From contig NC_010506.1 of the NCBI RefSeq assembly GCF_000019525.1, forward strand, positions 3,410,001-3,474,000: a stretch of 64,000 nucleotides of DNA. Direction: 5' to 3'. A program made the translations under genes and the position numbers. This DNA is from Shewanella woodyi ATCC 51908 (lineage in GTDB: Bacteria > Pseudomonadota > Gammaproteobacteria > Enterobacterales > Shewanellaceae). Positions 40,296 through 50,785 of this stretch are shown piece by piece. A model generated the notes under the pieces. It had not been told where the DNA came from and searched no databases. It saw only the letters and a list, made by a program, of their open reading frames with translations. Numbering within the stretch: position 1 is the first letter of the stretch; each line of letters starts with the position of its first letter.

Positions 40296-40416
40296 GCATC
40301 GAAAAGAGAGCTCAACAGCTAGCCCATTGATAAAAACAGACACTCTCCACACATCGAGATAAACAGTAACAAAACCTTAGCTCTCGATGTAAAGGAGAAG
40401 ATGGAGTAAAGCATAG

Positions 40417-41418
40417 ATGTTAAAAGGCACCTTCTTTTGCGTCGATGCTCATACCTGCGGCAATCCGGTTCGTTTGGTCACCAGTGGCCACCCGGACCTT
40501 AAGGGCTGCACCATGAGCGAGAAACGCCAGGATTTTCTCAATCACTATGATTGGATCCGTAAAGCCCTGATGTTTGAACCCAGAGGCCACGATATGATGT
40601 CGGGGGCTTTTTTATACCCTCCCTGTAGTGATAACGCCGACGCGTCGATTCTTTTTATAGAAACCAGTGGCTGCCTGCCCATGTGTGGTCATGGGACTAT
40701 CGGAACCGTCACCGCTGCAATTGAGTCTGGGCTGCTAACGGCCAAAAAACCTGGGAAACTGGTAATAGATGTACCAGCAGGTCAGATAAACATTGATTTT
40801 CAACAAACTGGAGACAAGGTCGACTGGGTAAAAATCTACAACGTGCCCGCTTACCTTGCCCATAGTGATGTTATTCTCGATATACCTGAATTAGGCCCAT
40901 TAAAGGTCGACGTGTCATATGGTGGAAACTACTACGTCATCGTCGAACCTCAAACCAACTACCCAGGCTTAAGGCATTGGTCTGCCGCCGACATCTTGCG
41001 CTGGAGCCCAATGATAAGGCAGATAGCTCACGAACAATTAAGCTGTATACATCCAGATGACCCAACGGTATCAGGAGTTTCACATGTATTGTGGACAGGC
41101 GATACCATCAGCGAAGGATCTGACGGTGCCAATGCAGTATTTTACGGTGATAAAGCTATCGACCGTTCACCTTGCGGGACAGGAACAAGTGCTCGGTTAG
41201 CGCAACTTTACACTAAAGGGCAGCTCAAGGTTGGCGATCAATATACCCACGAGAGCATTATTGGTAGCCAATTTATTGGCCGCATTGAGTCAGCCACTCA
41301 AGTTGGCACTCACCCCGCCATTATGCCAAGTATTCAAGGTTGGGCGCGCATTACAGGTAAAAACACCATCACAGTCGATGATAGCGATCCCTACGCGTTT
41401 GGTTTTCAAGTGATTTAG
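40417..41418 (+). CDS. 4-hydroxyproline 2-epimerase
   Basis: A 333-residue proline-racemase-superfamily enzyme with both catalytic cysteines: C90 in LPMCGHGT and C253 in DRSPCGTGTSARLA. Two cysteines indicate an epimerase or racemase rather than a dehydratase. In this cluster it should convert trans-4-hydroxy-L-proline into cis-4-hydroxy-D-proline, the first pathway step. It starts about 120 nt after the deaminase gene; ATGGAG 17 nt upstream is a weak ribosome site. It is paired with the Cys/Thr paralogue across the cluster, so both 3- and 4-hydroxyproline isomers can be handled. Confidence 0.87.
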   Translation: MLKGTFFCVDAHTCGNPVRLVTSGHPDLKGCTMSEKRQDFLNHYDWIRKALMFEPRGHDMMSGAFLYPPCSDNADASILFIETSGCLPMCGHGTIGTVTAAIESGLLTAKKPGKLVIDVPAGQINIDFQQTGDKVDWVKIYNVPAYLAHSDVILDIPELGPLKVDVSYGGNYYVIVEPQTNYPGLRHWSAADILRWSPMIRQIAHEQLSCIHPDDPTVSGVSHVLWTGDTISEGSDGANAVFYGDKAIDRSPCGTGTSARLAQLYTKGQLKVGDQYTHESIIGSQFIGRIESATQVGTHPAIMPSIQGWARITGKNTITVDDSDPYAFGFQVI

Positions 41419-41468
41419 CCCTTCACAGTTTATCACTTATTAATTGACAGCATTATTCAGGAAATATT

Positions 41469-43034
41469 ATGACAAAAACAATGAAAACTCAGGTTTCAGG
41501 CAAACACTATATCCAAGGGGAATGGGCAGGCGAAGCGGCTTCTTTCTCCAGCTTCAATCCAGTGGATAACACCCCGCTTGATTGGCAATTTGCTAACGCA
41601 ACAAACCAAGATATTACTGCGGCGGCAAAAGCGGCGAAACACGCATTTACTCAGTACCGCTCCACCACGCCTGCGCAGCGCGCCGCATTTTTAGAGGCCA
41701 TCGCTGATGCGATACAAGCTGATATAGAGGTCATCACAGCCACCGCTCATCTCGAAACAGGGCTTCCCATGGCTAGGCTTCAAGGAGAAACAGGCAGAAC
41801 CTGTGGGCAACTGAGATTATTTGCCAGCACACTTCGTGCCCCACTCGATCCTAAGTTAGTGGATTTAGCGAACCCAGAGCGTACGCCGCTCCCAAAAGCT
41901 GATACTCGACTCGGCGTACTTCCCCTTGGCCCTGTCGCCGTCTTTGGTGCCTCTAATTTTCCACTAGCATTTTCAACGGCTGGCGGCGACACCGCCTCAG
42001 CGTTAGCTGCAGGTTGCAGCGTTATCGTTAAAGGCCACCCAGCCCATGCCGCTACCAGTGAGCTAGTGACTCGCGCAATTGAAACCGCAAGTAAACGCTG
42101 TAATATGCCTGCTGGCGTATTTAGTCTAATCCAAGGCAACACACCACAAGTGTCGACCCAGCTGGTTAATCAGAGTGAGATTAAAGCTGTTGGCTTTACC
42201 GGCTCCCTTAGAGTTGGACGCATACTTGCCGACTTATGTGCAGCAAGAGCTGAGCCTATTCCATTTTATGGCGAGCTAGGCTCAACCAATCCTCAATTTC
42301 TATTGCCACAACTCTTGTCAGAGCAAGCAGAACAATTGGCCAGTACTCAAGTTCAGTCGATGTTGATGGGACATGGGCAGTTCTGTACCAGTCCAGGGAT
42401 CATTGTTGCTCAAACCGGTGAAGCGCTAAACCGTTATATCGCAACCATGACAGAAGATATCTCTACTCTACCGGCTGCAGCAATGCTGACACCCGGTATC
42501 GCATCCACTTATCAAGCACAAGTCGATGCACTACTTAAAGACACACAGGTTAATTTAATTGCCCAAGGACAAGCAGCCAGCGCGAGCCATCAAACTCGTC
42601 CAACGGCAATTAGAGTCTCTGCCAGCACATACTTAGCATCTAAAGAGCTACAACAAGAGGTGTTTGGACCTTGTGCAATACTCGTAGAGTGTGACACTCA
42701 GGAGCAGATGCTTCAGATTGCAGAGGAGTTAGAGGGGCAATTAACCGCCACCATCCATGGAAGCGAAACCGAACTGACAAAACAGCGCGATCTCATTGAA
42801 GCGGTGGCTTACCATGTTGGCAGGCTTATCTTCAATCAAATGCCAACGGGTGTAGAGGTGTGTCATTCGATGAATCATGGCGGTCCCTACCCTGCAAGTA
42901 CAGACAGTCGCAGCACCTCGGTGGGCAGTCAGGCCATGAAGCGATTTGAACGCCCAATCTGTTATCAAAATATGCCAGAATCAATTTTACCCGATGAATT
43001 AAAACTAACCGACCCTAAAGTGATGACATTTTAA
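41469..43034 (+). CDS. 2-oxoglutarate semialdehyde dehydrogenase
   Basis: A 521-residue NAD(P)+-dependent aldehyde dehydrogenase. The catalytic cysteine is C306 in GHGQFCTSPG and the general base E269 in YGELGSTNP; the cofactor loop VGFTGSLRVGR is near 241-251. The N-terminal GKHYIQGEWAG and the overall length match the 2,5-dioxopentanoate (KGSADH) group. It completes the pathway by oxidising 2-oxoglutarate semialdehyde to 2-oxoglutarate. AGGAAAT lies just before the ATG, and a terminator ends the operon after it. Confidence 0.87.
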   Translation: MTKTMKTQVSGKHYIQGEWAGEAASFSSFNPVDNTPLDWQFANATNQDITAAAKAAKHAFTQYRSTTPAQRAAFLEAIADAIQADIEVITATAHLETGLPMARLQGETGRTCGQLRLFASTLRAPLDPKLVDLANPERTPLPKADTRLGVLPLGPVAVFGASNFPLAFSTAGGDTASALAAGCSVIVKGHPAHAATSELVTRAIETASKRCNMPAGVFSLIQGNTPQVSTQLVNQSEIKAVGFTGSLRVGRILADLCAARAEPIPFYGELGSTNPQFLLPQLLSEQAEQLASTQVQSMLMGHGQFCTSPGIIVAQTGEALNRYIATMTEDISTLPAAAMLTPGIASTYQAQVDALLKDTQVNLIAQGQAASASHQTRPTAIRVSASTYLASKELQQEVFGPCAILVECDTQEQMLQIAEELEGQLTATIHGSETELTKQRDLIEAVAYHVGRLIFNQMPTGVEVCHSMNHGGPYPASTDSRSTSVGSQAMKRFERPICYQNMPESILPDELKLTDPKVMTF

Positions 43035-43055
43035 ATCGATTAGAATAATAAAATT

Positions 43056-43085
43056 AAATAAAGGGAAGATAGTTTCCCTTTATTT
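43056..43085 (+). terminator. Terminator after the hydroxyproline operon
   Basis: A 12-bp perfect stem AAATAAAGGGAA / TTCCCTTTATTT with a 6-nt loop lies 22 nt after the dehydrogenase stop and separates it from the GntR gene. Confidence 0.8.
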
Positions 43086-43149
43086 ATATTGGCAATAACG
43101 GTAATCTTAGAAGGATAAAATAGAATAACGAATAGTCAAAACCAAATTT

Positions 43150-43821
43150 ATGAGCCGATCAACACCTATTATCCATAAAACTCGCACTCAAGTCGTTGTA
43201 GAAGTGCTTAGAGAAAAAATTCTTTCTGGTGATATCGCTGCTGGTGAACCGCTACGTCAAAGTGCATTAGCTGAAGAGCTAAATGTCAGTCGTATTCCTG
43301 TAAGAGAAGCCTTACTTCAGTTAGAAGCTGAAGGTTTGGTGAAGTTTGAAGCCCATAAGGGCGCAACAGCCACTGAACTATCAGTTGAACAAGTTACCGA
43401 ACTGTTCGAACTCAGGGCAATGATCGAAACCGATCTATTAGCTAAAGCCATACCTAATTTGCAAGATGAAGATTTTCTTCAAGCTGAAAAAGTATTAGGT
43501 GAGTTAGAGTCAGCTTTTAAGCAAGAGGATGCCGTAGCCACATGGAGTGAGCTTAATACACGCTTCCACACATGCTTATACTCTCCAGCAAACCGTCCAC
43601 ATACTTTAGAAGTCGTGCATGGTTTAAACACCAATTGTGACCGCTATATCCGTCTACAATTATTACTGGCTGGCGGGATCCCTCGCGCCGAACAAGATCA
43701 CCGTGATCTGCTCAGTTTCTGTAAAAATCAACAGACTGACAAAGCCGTTGAACTTCTTCGTGCCCATATTCTGCATGCCGCTGACGCAATACGCGACCTT
43801 GTCGCCCAACAAGTGGTATAG
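43150..43821 (+). CDS. GntR-family regulator with FCD domain
   Basis: A 223-residue regulator. The winged helix (residues about 8-75) contains QTVV-like VVVEVLREKILSGDIAAGEP and LAEELNVSRIPVREALLQLE. The FCD effector domain (about 85-215) has metal-ligand positions (ELNTRFHTCLYS and the later histidines near HILHAAD). It is probably the repressor of the hydroxyproline cluster, acting at the TTGTATACAA palindrome between the divergent genes, with a pathway intermediate as inducer; this is inferred from position. It is separately transcribed, being flanked by terminators. Confidence 0.88.
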   Translation: MSRSTPIIHKTRTQVVVEVLREKILSGDIAAGEPLRQSALAEELNVSRIPVREALLQLEAEGLVKFEAHKGATATELSVEQVTELFELRAMIETDLLAKAIPNLQDEDFLQAEKVLGELESAFKQEDAVATWSELNTRFHTCLYSPANRPHTLEVVHGLNTNCDRYIRLQLLLAGGIPRAEQDHRDLLSFCKNQQTDKAVELLRAHILHAADAIRDLVAQQVV

Positions 43822-43869
43822 ATCACAGTTGAAACACGGGCGACTTGTTAAGCTAAACTAATGTTTGAT

Positions 43870-43895
43870 AAGGCAGAGCCAAGGTTCTGCCTTTT
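43870..43895 (+). terminator. Terminator after the GntR gene
   Basis: GGCAGA-GCC pairs with GGT-TCTGCC and is followed by TTTTTTATTT, 50 nt after the regulator stop. The FabH-like gene begins about 20 nt later, so its promoter must overlap this hairpin or its transcript must rely on read-through. Confidence 0.75.
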
Positions 43896-43914
43896 TTATT
43901 TGAGAGAAAACCAG

Positions 43915-44979
43915 ATGCAGTACGCCACGATTACCGGTTGGGGAAAATGTGTTCCACCAGCAACCCTAACAAACCATGACCTTTCTACTTTCATCGAGAC
44001 TTCGGACGAGTGGATTAAACCACGTACAGGCATCAGTCAGCGTCACATCAGCCACGTAAACACCTCTGAGCTTGCCTCTGTGGCAGCAAAGCGTGCGCTA
44101 GCAGCAGCAGGCATCGAAGGCAGTGACTTAGATATGATCATCTTAGCAACAGCCAGTCCTGATACACTGATCCCAAATATCGCCTCTACAGTACAAGCCA
44201 ATGTAGGCGCAACCTGTGCAGCTTTTGATATTAATGCAGCCTGCAGTGGTTTCCTTTACGGCTTAGGCCTAGGCAGCTCACAAATTAAAAGCGGACAGTG
44301 CAAAAAAGTATTGGTGATTGGCGCTGAACGTCTCTCATTTTACTTAGATTGGTCACGTAGAGAAACTGCAGTTCTCTTTGGTGATGGTGCAGGCGCTGTA
44401 GTACTTGAAGCAACGGATGAGCCTATCGGTGTGCTGGGTTATGAGCTTAATAATGATCCTGCTGGCCGTGATATTCTAAAAGCGGGCTTCGGTACTGCTA
44501 TGGACAGGTTCAGCGCTGCTTCTCTGGATTTCTATATCGAATTTAACGGTCAAGAGATCTTTAAGCGTGCTATCGCTGGCATGGGTAAATTGAGTACTAA
44601 GGTGCTTGAAAAATGTGAATTCAGTAAAGATGACGTTGACTGGGTGATCCCTCATCAAGCCAACGAGCGTATTATTGATACACTGATTAGCCGCATGAAA
44701 ATCCCGAAAGAGAAAGCAATTGTGAACATTGCTAACTATGGCAATACCTCGGCGGCCACCATCCCTATCGCCATCTGTGATGCCCTTGAACAGGGTAAGA
44801 TACAGCCAGGCCAAACAATTCTATCCTGCGCTTTTGGTGCTGGACTCACCTCTGCAGCTGCATTGATCAAATGGGGAGACAGAGTCACACCGATTAATGA
44901 AAGTGATGCTGAGCTCCCTCCTTGTGATCAGACGGGAATAGAGTTGGTCAGCAAAGCCGTTAAGCACTTTTGTGGTTAA
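43915..44979 (+). CDS. FabH-type beta-ketoacyl-ACP synthase III
   Basis: A 354-residue thiolase-fold condensing enzyme. The triad is C110 in [11 protein letters not shown], histidine in [12 protein letters not shown] and asparagine in [11 protein letters not shown]. The ATG at 43915 gives the usual start [13 protein letters not shown]; an in-frame ATG at 43861 would add 18 residues lying across the preceding terminator. The roughly 25-residue acidic C-terminal extension ([12 protein letters not shown]) is longer than in housekeeping FabH, and no fab gene is nearby, so it is probably a secondary FabH paralogue or a related acyl-condensing enzyme. Confidence 0.88.
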   Translation: MQYATITGWGKCVPPATLTNHDLSTFIETSDEWIKPRTGISQRHISHVNTSELASVAAKRALAAAGIEGSDLDMIILATASPDTLIPNIASTVQANVGATCAAFDINAACSGFLYGLGLGSSQIKSGQCKKVLVIGAERLSFYLDWSRRETAVLFGDGAGAVVLEATDEPIGVLGYELNNDPAGRDILKAGFGTAMDRFSAASLDFYIEFNGQEIFKRAIAGMGKLSTKVLEKCEFSKDDVDWVIPHQANERIIDTLISRMKIPKEKAIVNIANYGNTSAATIPIAICDALEQGKIQPGQTILSCAFGAGLTSAAALIKWGDRVTPINESDAELPPCDQTGIELVSKAVKHFCG

Positions 44980-45000
44980 TCCTTAGCTAAGATATTGATA

Positions 45001-45027
45001 AACACCAGCCATCGCGCTGGTGTTTTT
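45001..45027. terminator. Terminator between convergent genes
   Basis: A 9-bp stem AACACCAGC / GCTGGTGTT with a 6-nt loop is followed by TTT on the plus strand. It ends the FabH-like gene and may serve the convergent membrane-protein gene too. Confidence 0.8.
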
Positions 45028-45030
45028 ATA

Positions 45031-45861
45031 TCAAGCCTTCTTTTTACGCTGACTTTTACCCCGTGACGCTCTTGCGATGACAACTCTATTTCTTAACATG
45101 CAGAGTATAAAATAGCAGCCACTTGCCGCTAATAGGTGTTTAACTGTGTGCCCGCTTATCAACTCTCCTGTGGCCAGAAAGATATTGAGATCATAAACCT
45201 CTGCAATTTTGGCAAGAACATAGCAAGCAAAAGCCAAGAATAGTAACTTGTGATGGGAGTAGATCCGAGGAAACAGTAACAAAATAATAGGCAGCGTTAA
45301 CAGAGGCACGAGCTGCACCCAGTAATAGAACCTGAGATCATCAGTCCAATGCCAATAGGAGACTGATAAGATCCCAATGAACAGAGCTGGAAGTAATATC
45401 ATTTCACTGAGCTTGCTTGACACATACTCACCTATCAAGGCGACAAAAAGTCCCATAAAACCAAATGTCATGGGTAAACGATCCCAGACTAGCGAGTTAT
45501 TACTGGGTGACCAGTGATAATAAGATGAACCTGCAAATACTAATAAAATCCCTATGAACAGTAGTGTCCAACCGTTTAACACACGCCATTGATAGATGGA
45601 CATCGTTTGATAAAGTCCTAAAACACCGATAATAAGAAAAGGAATATTAGACAATACATTCATAAAATTAGGCAGATAAATGAGGTCTCTTTGGTCGGCA
45701 AATTCATGGTAAACAGATGGTTGTGGAATAGGTTCCAAACTAAAAATCCATAGTAAGGGGACGAATACAATAGCAAGCAACAGAGCATGTCGCCAATTGA
45801 AACACCCCATTACAACAAGATTATTCTGATTCAGCCTATTCACTACACGACTCCGCCCCAT
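45031..45861 (-). CDS. Ceramidase-like membrane hydrolase (CREST superfamily)
   Basis: A 276-residue protein with about seven membrane helices. The CREST metal-hydrolase pattern is present: serine and histidine in AGSSYYHWSPSNNSLVWDRLP with the following aspartate, and the late HxxxH in SGHTVKHLLAASG. Alkaline ceramidases and PAQR receptors share this zinc site. Bacterial substrates are unknown, possibly an acylated lipid. The tail SRGKSQRKKKA is strongly basic and presumably cytoplasmic. A later start at the in-frame ATG giving MGCFNWRH is possible. Confidence 0.75.
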   Translation of the reverse strand: MGRSRVVNRLNQNNLVVMGCFNWRHALLLAIVFVPLLWIFSLEPIPQPSVYHEFADQRDLIYLPNFMNVLSNIPFLIIGVLGLYQTMSIYQWRVLNGWTLLFIGILLVFAGSSYYHWSPSNNSLVWDRLPMTFGFMGLFVALIGEYVSSKLSEMILLPALFIGILSVSYWHWTDDLRFYYWVQLVPLLTLPIILLLFPRIYSHHKLLFLAFACYVLAKIAEVYDLNIFLATGELISGHTVKHLLAASGCYFILCMLRNRVVIARASRGKSQRKKKA

Positions 45862-45967
45862 CTAACAGCCTGCTTACGCAAACGAGAAAAGGAGTTAACG
45901 AATTTTCTTTCCTTTAATTTTAGTTCAGGTTAGTGACGATGAAGCACAAAGCTCAGTCTAAATTGAT

Positions 45968-47170
45968 TTAGTGTTTCTTCTGGTTATACATATGGGTGTC
46001 AGCATTATGAAGTAAGTCTCTCAAGCTACTGCCATCATTGGGGAAAATAGAAACACCTATACTGGCCCTCAGCTCAAGCAGCTGACCTTCTATCAATATA
46101 TCTTCATTTAACACACCGCGAATGACATCAATTAGGTCGACTCTCACTACATCTAGATTGTAATTTTCAAGCACAACCACAAACTCATCACCGCCAAACC
46201 TAGCAACAAGATCCGTATGTCGTATCTTAGTTTTAACCCTGTTGGCAGCTTCGATTAACACCTTATCGCCCACCTCATGACCGAAACGATCATTGATAGT
46301 TTTAAAGTTATTAAGATCGATATAGAGCAGTGCCATGGATTGTTTTTGCTCTTTAGCTCGTTCAAGAGAGTTCTCGGCACTCTCTTCAAAAAGGTGGCGA
46401 TTAGCCACCTTCGTCAGATTATCGTACAGCGCCATCTCCTGTAGTTTCTGTCTAGTCAGTACATGTTCAGCCACCTCAGCCTGCAGCCTTAAATTAACAG
46501 TGATTGAATGTATCTCGTTTTTAGAGATCTTAAACCCTTTCGATATGAACATAAGTGAGCCAGATATCAGTACTAAAATCATCAGATAACCAAAGGTACT
46601 TGGAAAAATAACGAAGTAAAACATAACAGGGATTAACATACTGAAATTAAATAAGATGTAATAAGTCGGTATCACAGAGTACTGAAAAATAGCCACCGCA
46701 ATGGAGGCGAGGTAGATACAGAGAAGAAAAAGCACACTGGCTTCTTCGATAGGCTTAGGTAGCAGAAAAACGGCGACGCCATATAAGACTCCTATAACAC
46801 AACCTAAAGTGACTCTAGAGATCAGTAAGTTTGCCAACAATTCGCCTTCTAGTTTATGTTTATCAACGTATCTAGAGATTAAATAGACACATGTGGCAAC
46901 CACAGCGGTACATGCAAATAGAAGTTGGATCTGTCCAATCATCGCACCGTAGTAATAGAGAATAACTGAGATAAGACTCGCACCAAAAATCAAGCCAAGC
47001 ATATTGGAGATGGAGTAACTAAAAAAGCGATGAACTCGCTCTAAGTAGTTCAACTCCCGCTCAGGATCTTTGGGGTAGCGCAGAGATAAAAGGTTGATAT
47101 AGGTCACTTTGCCATAACCCTTAGCCAACAAACTATATGAATCTACAAAGTTTAGTAAAGCTAACCTCAT
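45968..47170 (-). CDS. Membrane-bound diguanylate cyclase (GGDEF)
   Basis: A 400-residue protein. Six or seven hydrophobic helices fill residues about 50-210 in a MASE-like membrane sensor with no recognised subtype, then a short coiled linker and a GGDEF domain (about 240-400). The active-site motif RFGGDEFVVV is intact, as are DLNNFKTINDRFGHEVGD and the closing RASIGVSIFP. No RxxD inhibitory site is evident before GGDEF. It should synthesise cyclic di-GMP in response to a membrane signal. It stands alone. Confidence 0.9.
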   Translation of the reverse strand: MRLALLNFVDSYSLLAKGYGKVTYINLLSLRYPKDPERELNYLERVHRFFSYSISNMLGLIFGASLISVILYYYGAMIGQIQLLFACTAVVATCVYLISRYVDKHKLEGELLANLLISRVTLGCVIGVLYGVAVFLLPKPIEEASVLFLLCIYLASIAVAIFQYSVIPTYYILFNFSMLIPVMFYFVIFPSTFGYLMILVLISGSLMFISKGFKISKNEIHSITVNLRLQAEVAEHVLTRQKLQEMALYDNLTKVANRHLFEESAENSLERAKEQKQSMALLYIDLNNFKTINDRFGHEVGDKVLIEAANRVKTKIRHTDLVARFGGDEFVVVLENYNLDVVRVDLIDVIRGVLNEDILIEGQLLELRASIGVSIFPNDGSSLRDLLHNADTHMYNQKKH

Positions 47171-47294
47171 AATGCCATTGCAAGCAAAAGCATCTATGAC
47201 GAAACGAATTAATGATGAGAGCAGCTAAATTATGAGTGGATTATCAAGCCTGTTAAGGGTTAACAGGCCAGAGATAAATAGTTAAGCGAAAAGC

Positions 47295-47474
47295 TTAGTT
47301 ATAACCTCTTATATAGATTGAGGTCACCTCGTCACTATTAAATGCTTCACAAAGCGAGCTATAGAGTTGCGTATTAGGTTTTCTCACCACAGGAGCAAAA
47401 TCATCAAACTGTTCAATTTGATCATTAAGGTGGTTGTTTTGATCGTTTCTCAATCTAACTTTAGTGCTTTCCAT
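47295..47474 (-). CDS. Small hypothetical protein
   Basis: A 59-residue soluble frame (MESTKVRLRNDQNNHLNDQI and onwards, ending IYIRGYN). The ATG at 47474 has GAGGCG about 6 nt upstream. I know no family. It is rich in asparagine, glutamine and acidic residues and lies between a GGDEF gene and pntB with about 120 nt on one side and 350 on the other. Confidence 0.4.
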   Translation of the reverse strand: MESTKVRLRNDQNNHLNDQIEQFDDFAPVVRKPNTQLYSSLCEAFNSDEVTSIYIRGYN

Positions 47475-47775
47475 AATCACGCCTCTGCTATTTAATCAGT
47501 TAACCCGTAAAACTGTCATAGGTTACATAAGGCCATAAAATTCAAACACAGTAACTATCGAATACCAATCTAGATCATGAGCTTAATGGCTAATATGAAA
47601 CTAACTTTATTTAACAATACTCAATGCTTATATTAAATACAAAACATTAAAACTTAAGGTTGAGCTGCATCAAACATAATTAGTTAGCTAATAGGTTATA
47701 TCACTCCAACTCATTATTTAACTCAAGCTCTGTACTCGCCGAACAAATACTACAGTACGAAAAAAAGGTGAAAAA
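47475..47775. other. Intergenic region, nothing recognised
   Basis: About 300 nt, strongly A+T-rich, before the pntB terminator. No gene, tRNA or strong hairpin is seen. Confidence 0.6.
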
Positions 47776-47801
47776 AATGCCAGTCATCACTGACTGGCAT
47801 T
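47776..47801 (-). terminator. Terminator after pntB
   Basis: An 11-bp perfect stem AATGCCAGTCA / TGACTGGCATT with a 4-nt loop is followed by TTTTTTC on the minus strand, 25 nt past the pntB stop. Confidence 0.88.
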
Positions 47802-47825
47802 GTTATTTTTTGCTAACAGATCAAA

Positions 47826-49235
47826 TTAGATGCTAGCTAAAATCTTAGAAACACTCTCTTTGGCATCACCAAATAGCATCTCTGTATTCTCTTTAAAGAA
47901 GAGTGGGTTTTGCACACCGGCATAACCTGTTGCCATTGAACGCTTAAATACCACCACGTTTTCAGCATTCCACACTTCAAGTACTGGCATACCAGAGATA
48001 GGGCTACCTGGCTCTTTCGCAGCAGGGTTAACCGTATCGTTAGCTCCAATCACCAGCACCACATCGGTATCGGCGAAATCCTCATTGATCTCGTCCATCT
48101 CCATGACGATATCGTAAGGCAGTTTTGCTTCAGCCAAAAGTACGTTCATGTGACCAGGTAGACGCCCCGCGACAGGATGGATAGCAAATCGTACATTCAC
48201 GCCGCGTTGACGAAGTTTCTGAGTGATCTCAGCAACTGGATACTGAGCCTGAGCAACCGCCATGCCATAACCTGGTGCGATGATAACGTTACGTGCATTC
48301 TTCAACATCTCTGCGACGTCATCAGCCTGTACTTCGCGATGCTCACCTTGCTCAGCATCACCAGCAGCCATAGTGCCACCTTCGCTACCAAAACCACCTA
48401 AGATCACAGAGATAAATGAGCGGTTCATCGCCTTACACATGATGTAAGAGAGAATAGCACCAGAGCTACCTACCAGTGCACCTGTGATGATCAACAGGTC
48501 ATTGCCTAGCATGAATCCTGCCGCAGCTGCTGCCCAACCTGAGTAAGAGTTAAGCATAGAGACAACCACTGGCATATCCGCACCACCAATCGCCGATACT
48601 AGGTTATAACCAAACACAAAGGCGATGAAGGTCATGATAACTAATGCAGTGATAGCATCAGTCTGCATGTAGTAGATACCCAGTATCACAGAGACAACGA
48701 TCATCCCTAGGTTCAACCAATGCGCGCCAGGAAGTGACTTAGGTGCGCTCTTCACTAACCCTCTGAGTTTAGCGAATGCCACCACAGAGCCAGTAAAGGT
48801 CACCGCACCGATAAAGATCCCTAAAAAGACCTCGACATCGTGAATGGTTTTAGCAACAGGATCTATCTGGCCTGTTACTGCATCCATTAAGGAGCCATGA
48901 TCTAACGTGCTTGAGAAACCAACCAAAACCGCAGCCATCCCCACAAAACTGTGAAGAATCGCCACCAGCTCAGGCATCTCTGTCATCTCAACTTTCAGTG
49001 CTAAACGCACACCAATTGCAGCACCAATGGCCATCGCACCGGTAACAATCCAGCTGTTACCTTCGATTTGAGTACTGGCAAGGGTTGCAATAACCGCAAT
49101 CACCATACCGATAATACCCAAGATATTACCGCGCTGAGCGGTTTCCTGCTTACTTAAGCCTGCAAGACTGAAGATAAACAGGACTGCAGCAACAAGATAA
49201 GCTGCACTTAATAATCCTATAGACATGTTCGTCAA
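47826..49235 (-). CDS. pntB: NAD(P) transhydrogenase beta subunit
   Basis: A 469-residue membrane subunit of proton-translocating transhydrogenase. The N-terminal half has about nine membrane helices (domain II); the C-terminal 180 residues are the NADP(H)-binding domain III with [33 protein letters not shown] and [12 protein letters not shown]. Length and motifs are complete. It couples hydride transfer from NADH to NADP+ to proton re-entry, supplying NADPH. It starts 5 nt after the pntA stop, in one operon. Confidence 0.96.
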   Translation of the reverse strand: MTNMSIGLLSAAYLVAAVLFIFSLAGLSKQETAQRGNILGIIGMVIAVIATLASTQIEGNSWIVTGAMAIGAAIGVRLALKVEMTEMPELVAILHSFVGMAAVLVGFSSTLDHGSLMDAVTGQIDPVAKTIHDVEVFLGIFIGAVTFTGSVVAFAKLRGLVKSAPKSLPGAHWLNLGMIVVSVILGIYYMQTDAITALVIMTFIAFVFGYNLVSAIGGADMPVVVSMLNSYSGWAAAAAGFMLGNDLLIITGALVGSSGAILSYIMCKAMNRSFISVILGGFGSEGGTMAAGDAEQGEHREVQADDVAEMLKNARNVIIAPGYGMAVAQAQYPVAEITQKLRQRGVNVRFAIHPVAGRLPGHMNVLLAEAKLPYDIVMEMDEINEDFADTDVVLVIGANDTVNPAAKEPGSPISGMPVLEVWNAENVVVFKRSMATGYAGVQNPLFFKENTEMLFGDAKESVSKILASI

Positions 49236-49240
49236 TCCCC

Positions 49241-50785
49241 TTAGTCTTTACGGAACATTTTCAGCATACGCTGAGTGACGGTGAAACCACCGGCAATGTT
49301 AATGGAAGCGATAAGTATCGCGATACCGGATAAGATGAGTACCGCCGTACTGTCGCTATTCATCTGTACTAAAGCACCCACAACAATGATGCCACTGATC
49401 GCGTTAGTCACACTCATCAAAGGAGTATGAAGGGAGTGACTCACATTCCAAACCACGTAATAACCAACAACACAGGAAAGCACAAAGACACTAAAGTGCT
49501 GCAGGAAGTCCGCTGGCGCAGAGTTAGCAATTAGGCCAAATAAACCTGCCGCTACCACAGCTAAGACTGGTTTTATCCAAGGGTTCTTTTTCTTCTCAAC
49601 AACTTCAGCTACCGCCTCTTCCGCTTTGGCTTGAGGCTGGGCGCTAACCTGGATAACTGGAGGTGGGAAAGTGATCTCACCATCTTTAACCGCAGCCACA
49701 CCGCGAACAACTTCATCGTCGAAATCAATCACAAAGTTGCCATCTTTCTCTGGCACCATCAGCTTAAGCAGGTTCACTAAGTTCGTACCGTATAGCTGAC
49801 TTGCTTGTGTCGGTAAACGGCGCGACAGTTCGGTATAACCGATAATAGTCACATCGTTAACCACAGCCACTTCTCCGGGTACGGTCAGTTCACAGTTACC
49901 GCCATTAGCCGCCGCCAAATCGACAATGACACTACCAGGCTTCATTAAGCCAACCATATCTTCAAGGATAAGCTTAGGTGCAGGTTTACCGGGGATTAGC
50001 GCTGTGGTGATAATGATATCAACCTCTTTAGCCTGTTCGCGGAACAGTGCCATCTCAGCTTCGATAAACTCTTTACTCATGACTTTGGCATAACCATCAC
50101 CAGAGCCAGACTCCTCTTCGAAATCAACTTCTAAGAACTCGGCGCCCATAGAGTTAATCTGCTCTTTCACTTCTGGACGGGTATCAAAGGCGCGAACGAT
50201 AGCTCCTAAACTCCCCGCAGCTCCCAAGGCAGAAAGACCTGCAACACCTGCACCAATGATTAAGACTTTCGCCGGTGGCACTTTACCCGCAGCGGTGATC
50301 TGTCCAGTAAAGAAGCGACCAAAGTGATTTGCTGCTTCGATAACGGCGCGGTAACCATCTACGTTAGCTAATGAGCTACGAGCATCGAGAGATTGTGCAC
50401 GTGAAATACGCGGCACCATATCCATGGCAAGTAGGTTGATCCCCTTCGCCTTAAACTTTTCTAACAACTCAGGATTTTGGGCTGGCCATACAAAGCTTGC
50501 CACTGTCGCACCGGCTTTCAATAGATCGGCTTCATCAACGCCGGTATCTACATCGATAGTAGGCGCATTGACTTTCAATATGAGATCCGCTTGAAACGCT
50601 TCTTCGAGGCTAACGATATCAGCACCCGCTTCTTGATACGCTTCATCTTTAAAATTTGCTGCCTCGCCGGCACCGCGTTGCACCACAACACTGAAACCTA
50701 ATTTCTTAAGCTGAACAACAGTGGCTGGTGTCGCGGCTACCCGGCTCTCCTGGTTAAGGATCTCCCTTGGTATTCCGATTTGCAT
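49241..50785 (-). CDS. pntA: NAD(P) transhydrogenase alpha subunit
   Basis: A 514-residue subunit: NAD(H)-binding domain I (residues 1-380, opening [20 protein letters not shown], with [20 protein letters not shown]) and a C-terminal membrane part of about four helices ([20 protein letters not shown] onwards). The linker contains a charged [13 protein letters not shown] stretch. Length is typical of the single-chain alpha subunit of gammaproteobacteria. First gene of the pntAB operon. Confidence 0.96.
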   Translation of the reverse strand: MQIGIPREILNQESRVAATPATVVQLKKLGFSVVVQRGAGEAANFKDEAYQEAGADIVSLEEAFQADLILKVNAPTIDVDTGVDEADLLKAGATVASFVWPAQNPELLEKFKAKGINLLAMDMVPRISRAQSLDARSSLANVDGYRAVIEAANHFGRFFTGQITAAGKVPPAKVLIIGAGVAGLSALGAAGSLGAIVRAFDTRPEVKEQINSMGAEFLEVDFEEESGSGDGYAKVMSKEFIEAEMALFREQAKEVDIIITTALIPGKPAPKLILEDMVGLMKPGSVIVDLAAANGGNCELTVPGEVAVVNDVTIIGYTELSRRLPTQASQLYGTNLVNLLKLMVPEKDGNFVIDFDDEVVRGVAAVKDGEITFPPPVIQVSAQPQAKAEEAVAEVVEKKKNPWIKPVLAVVAAGLFGLIANSAPADFLQHFSVFVLSCVVGYYVVWNVSHSLHTPLMSVTNAISGIIVVGALVQMNSDSTAVLILSGIAILIASINIAGGFTVTQRMLKMFRKD

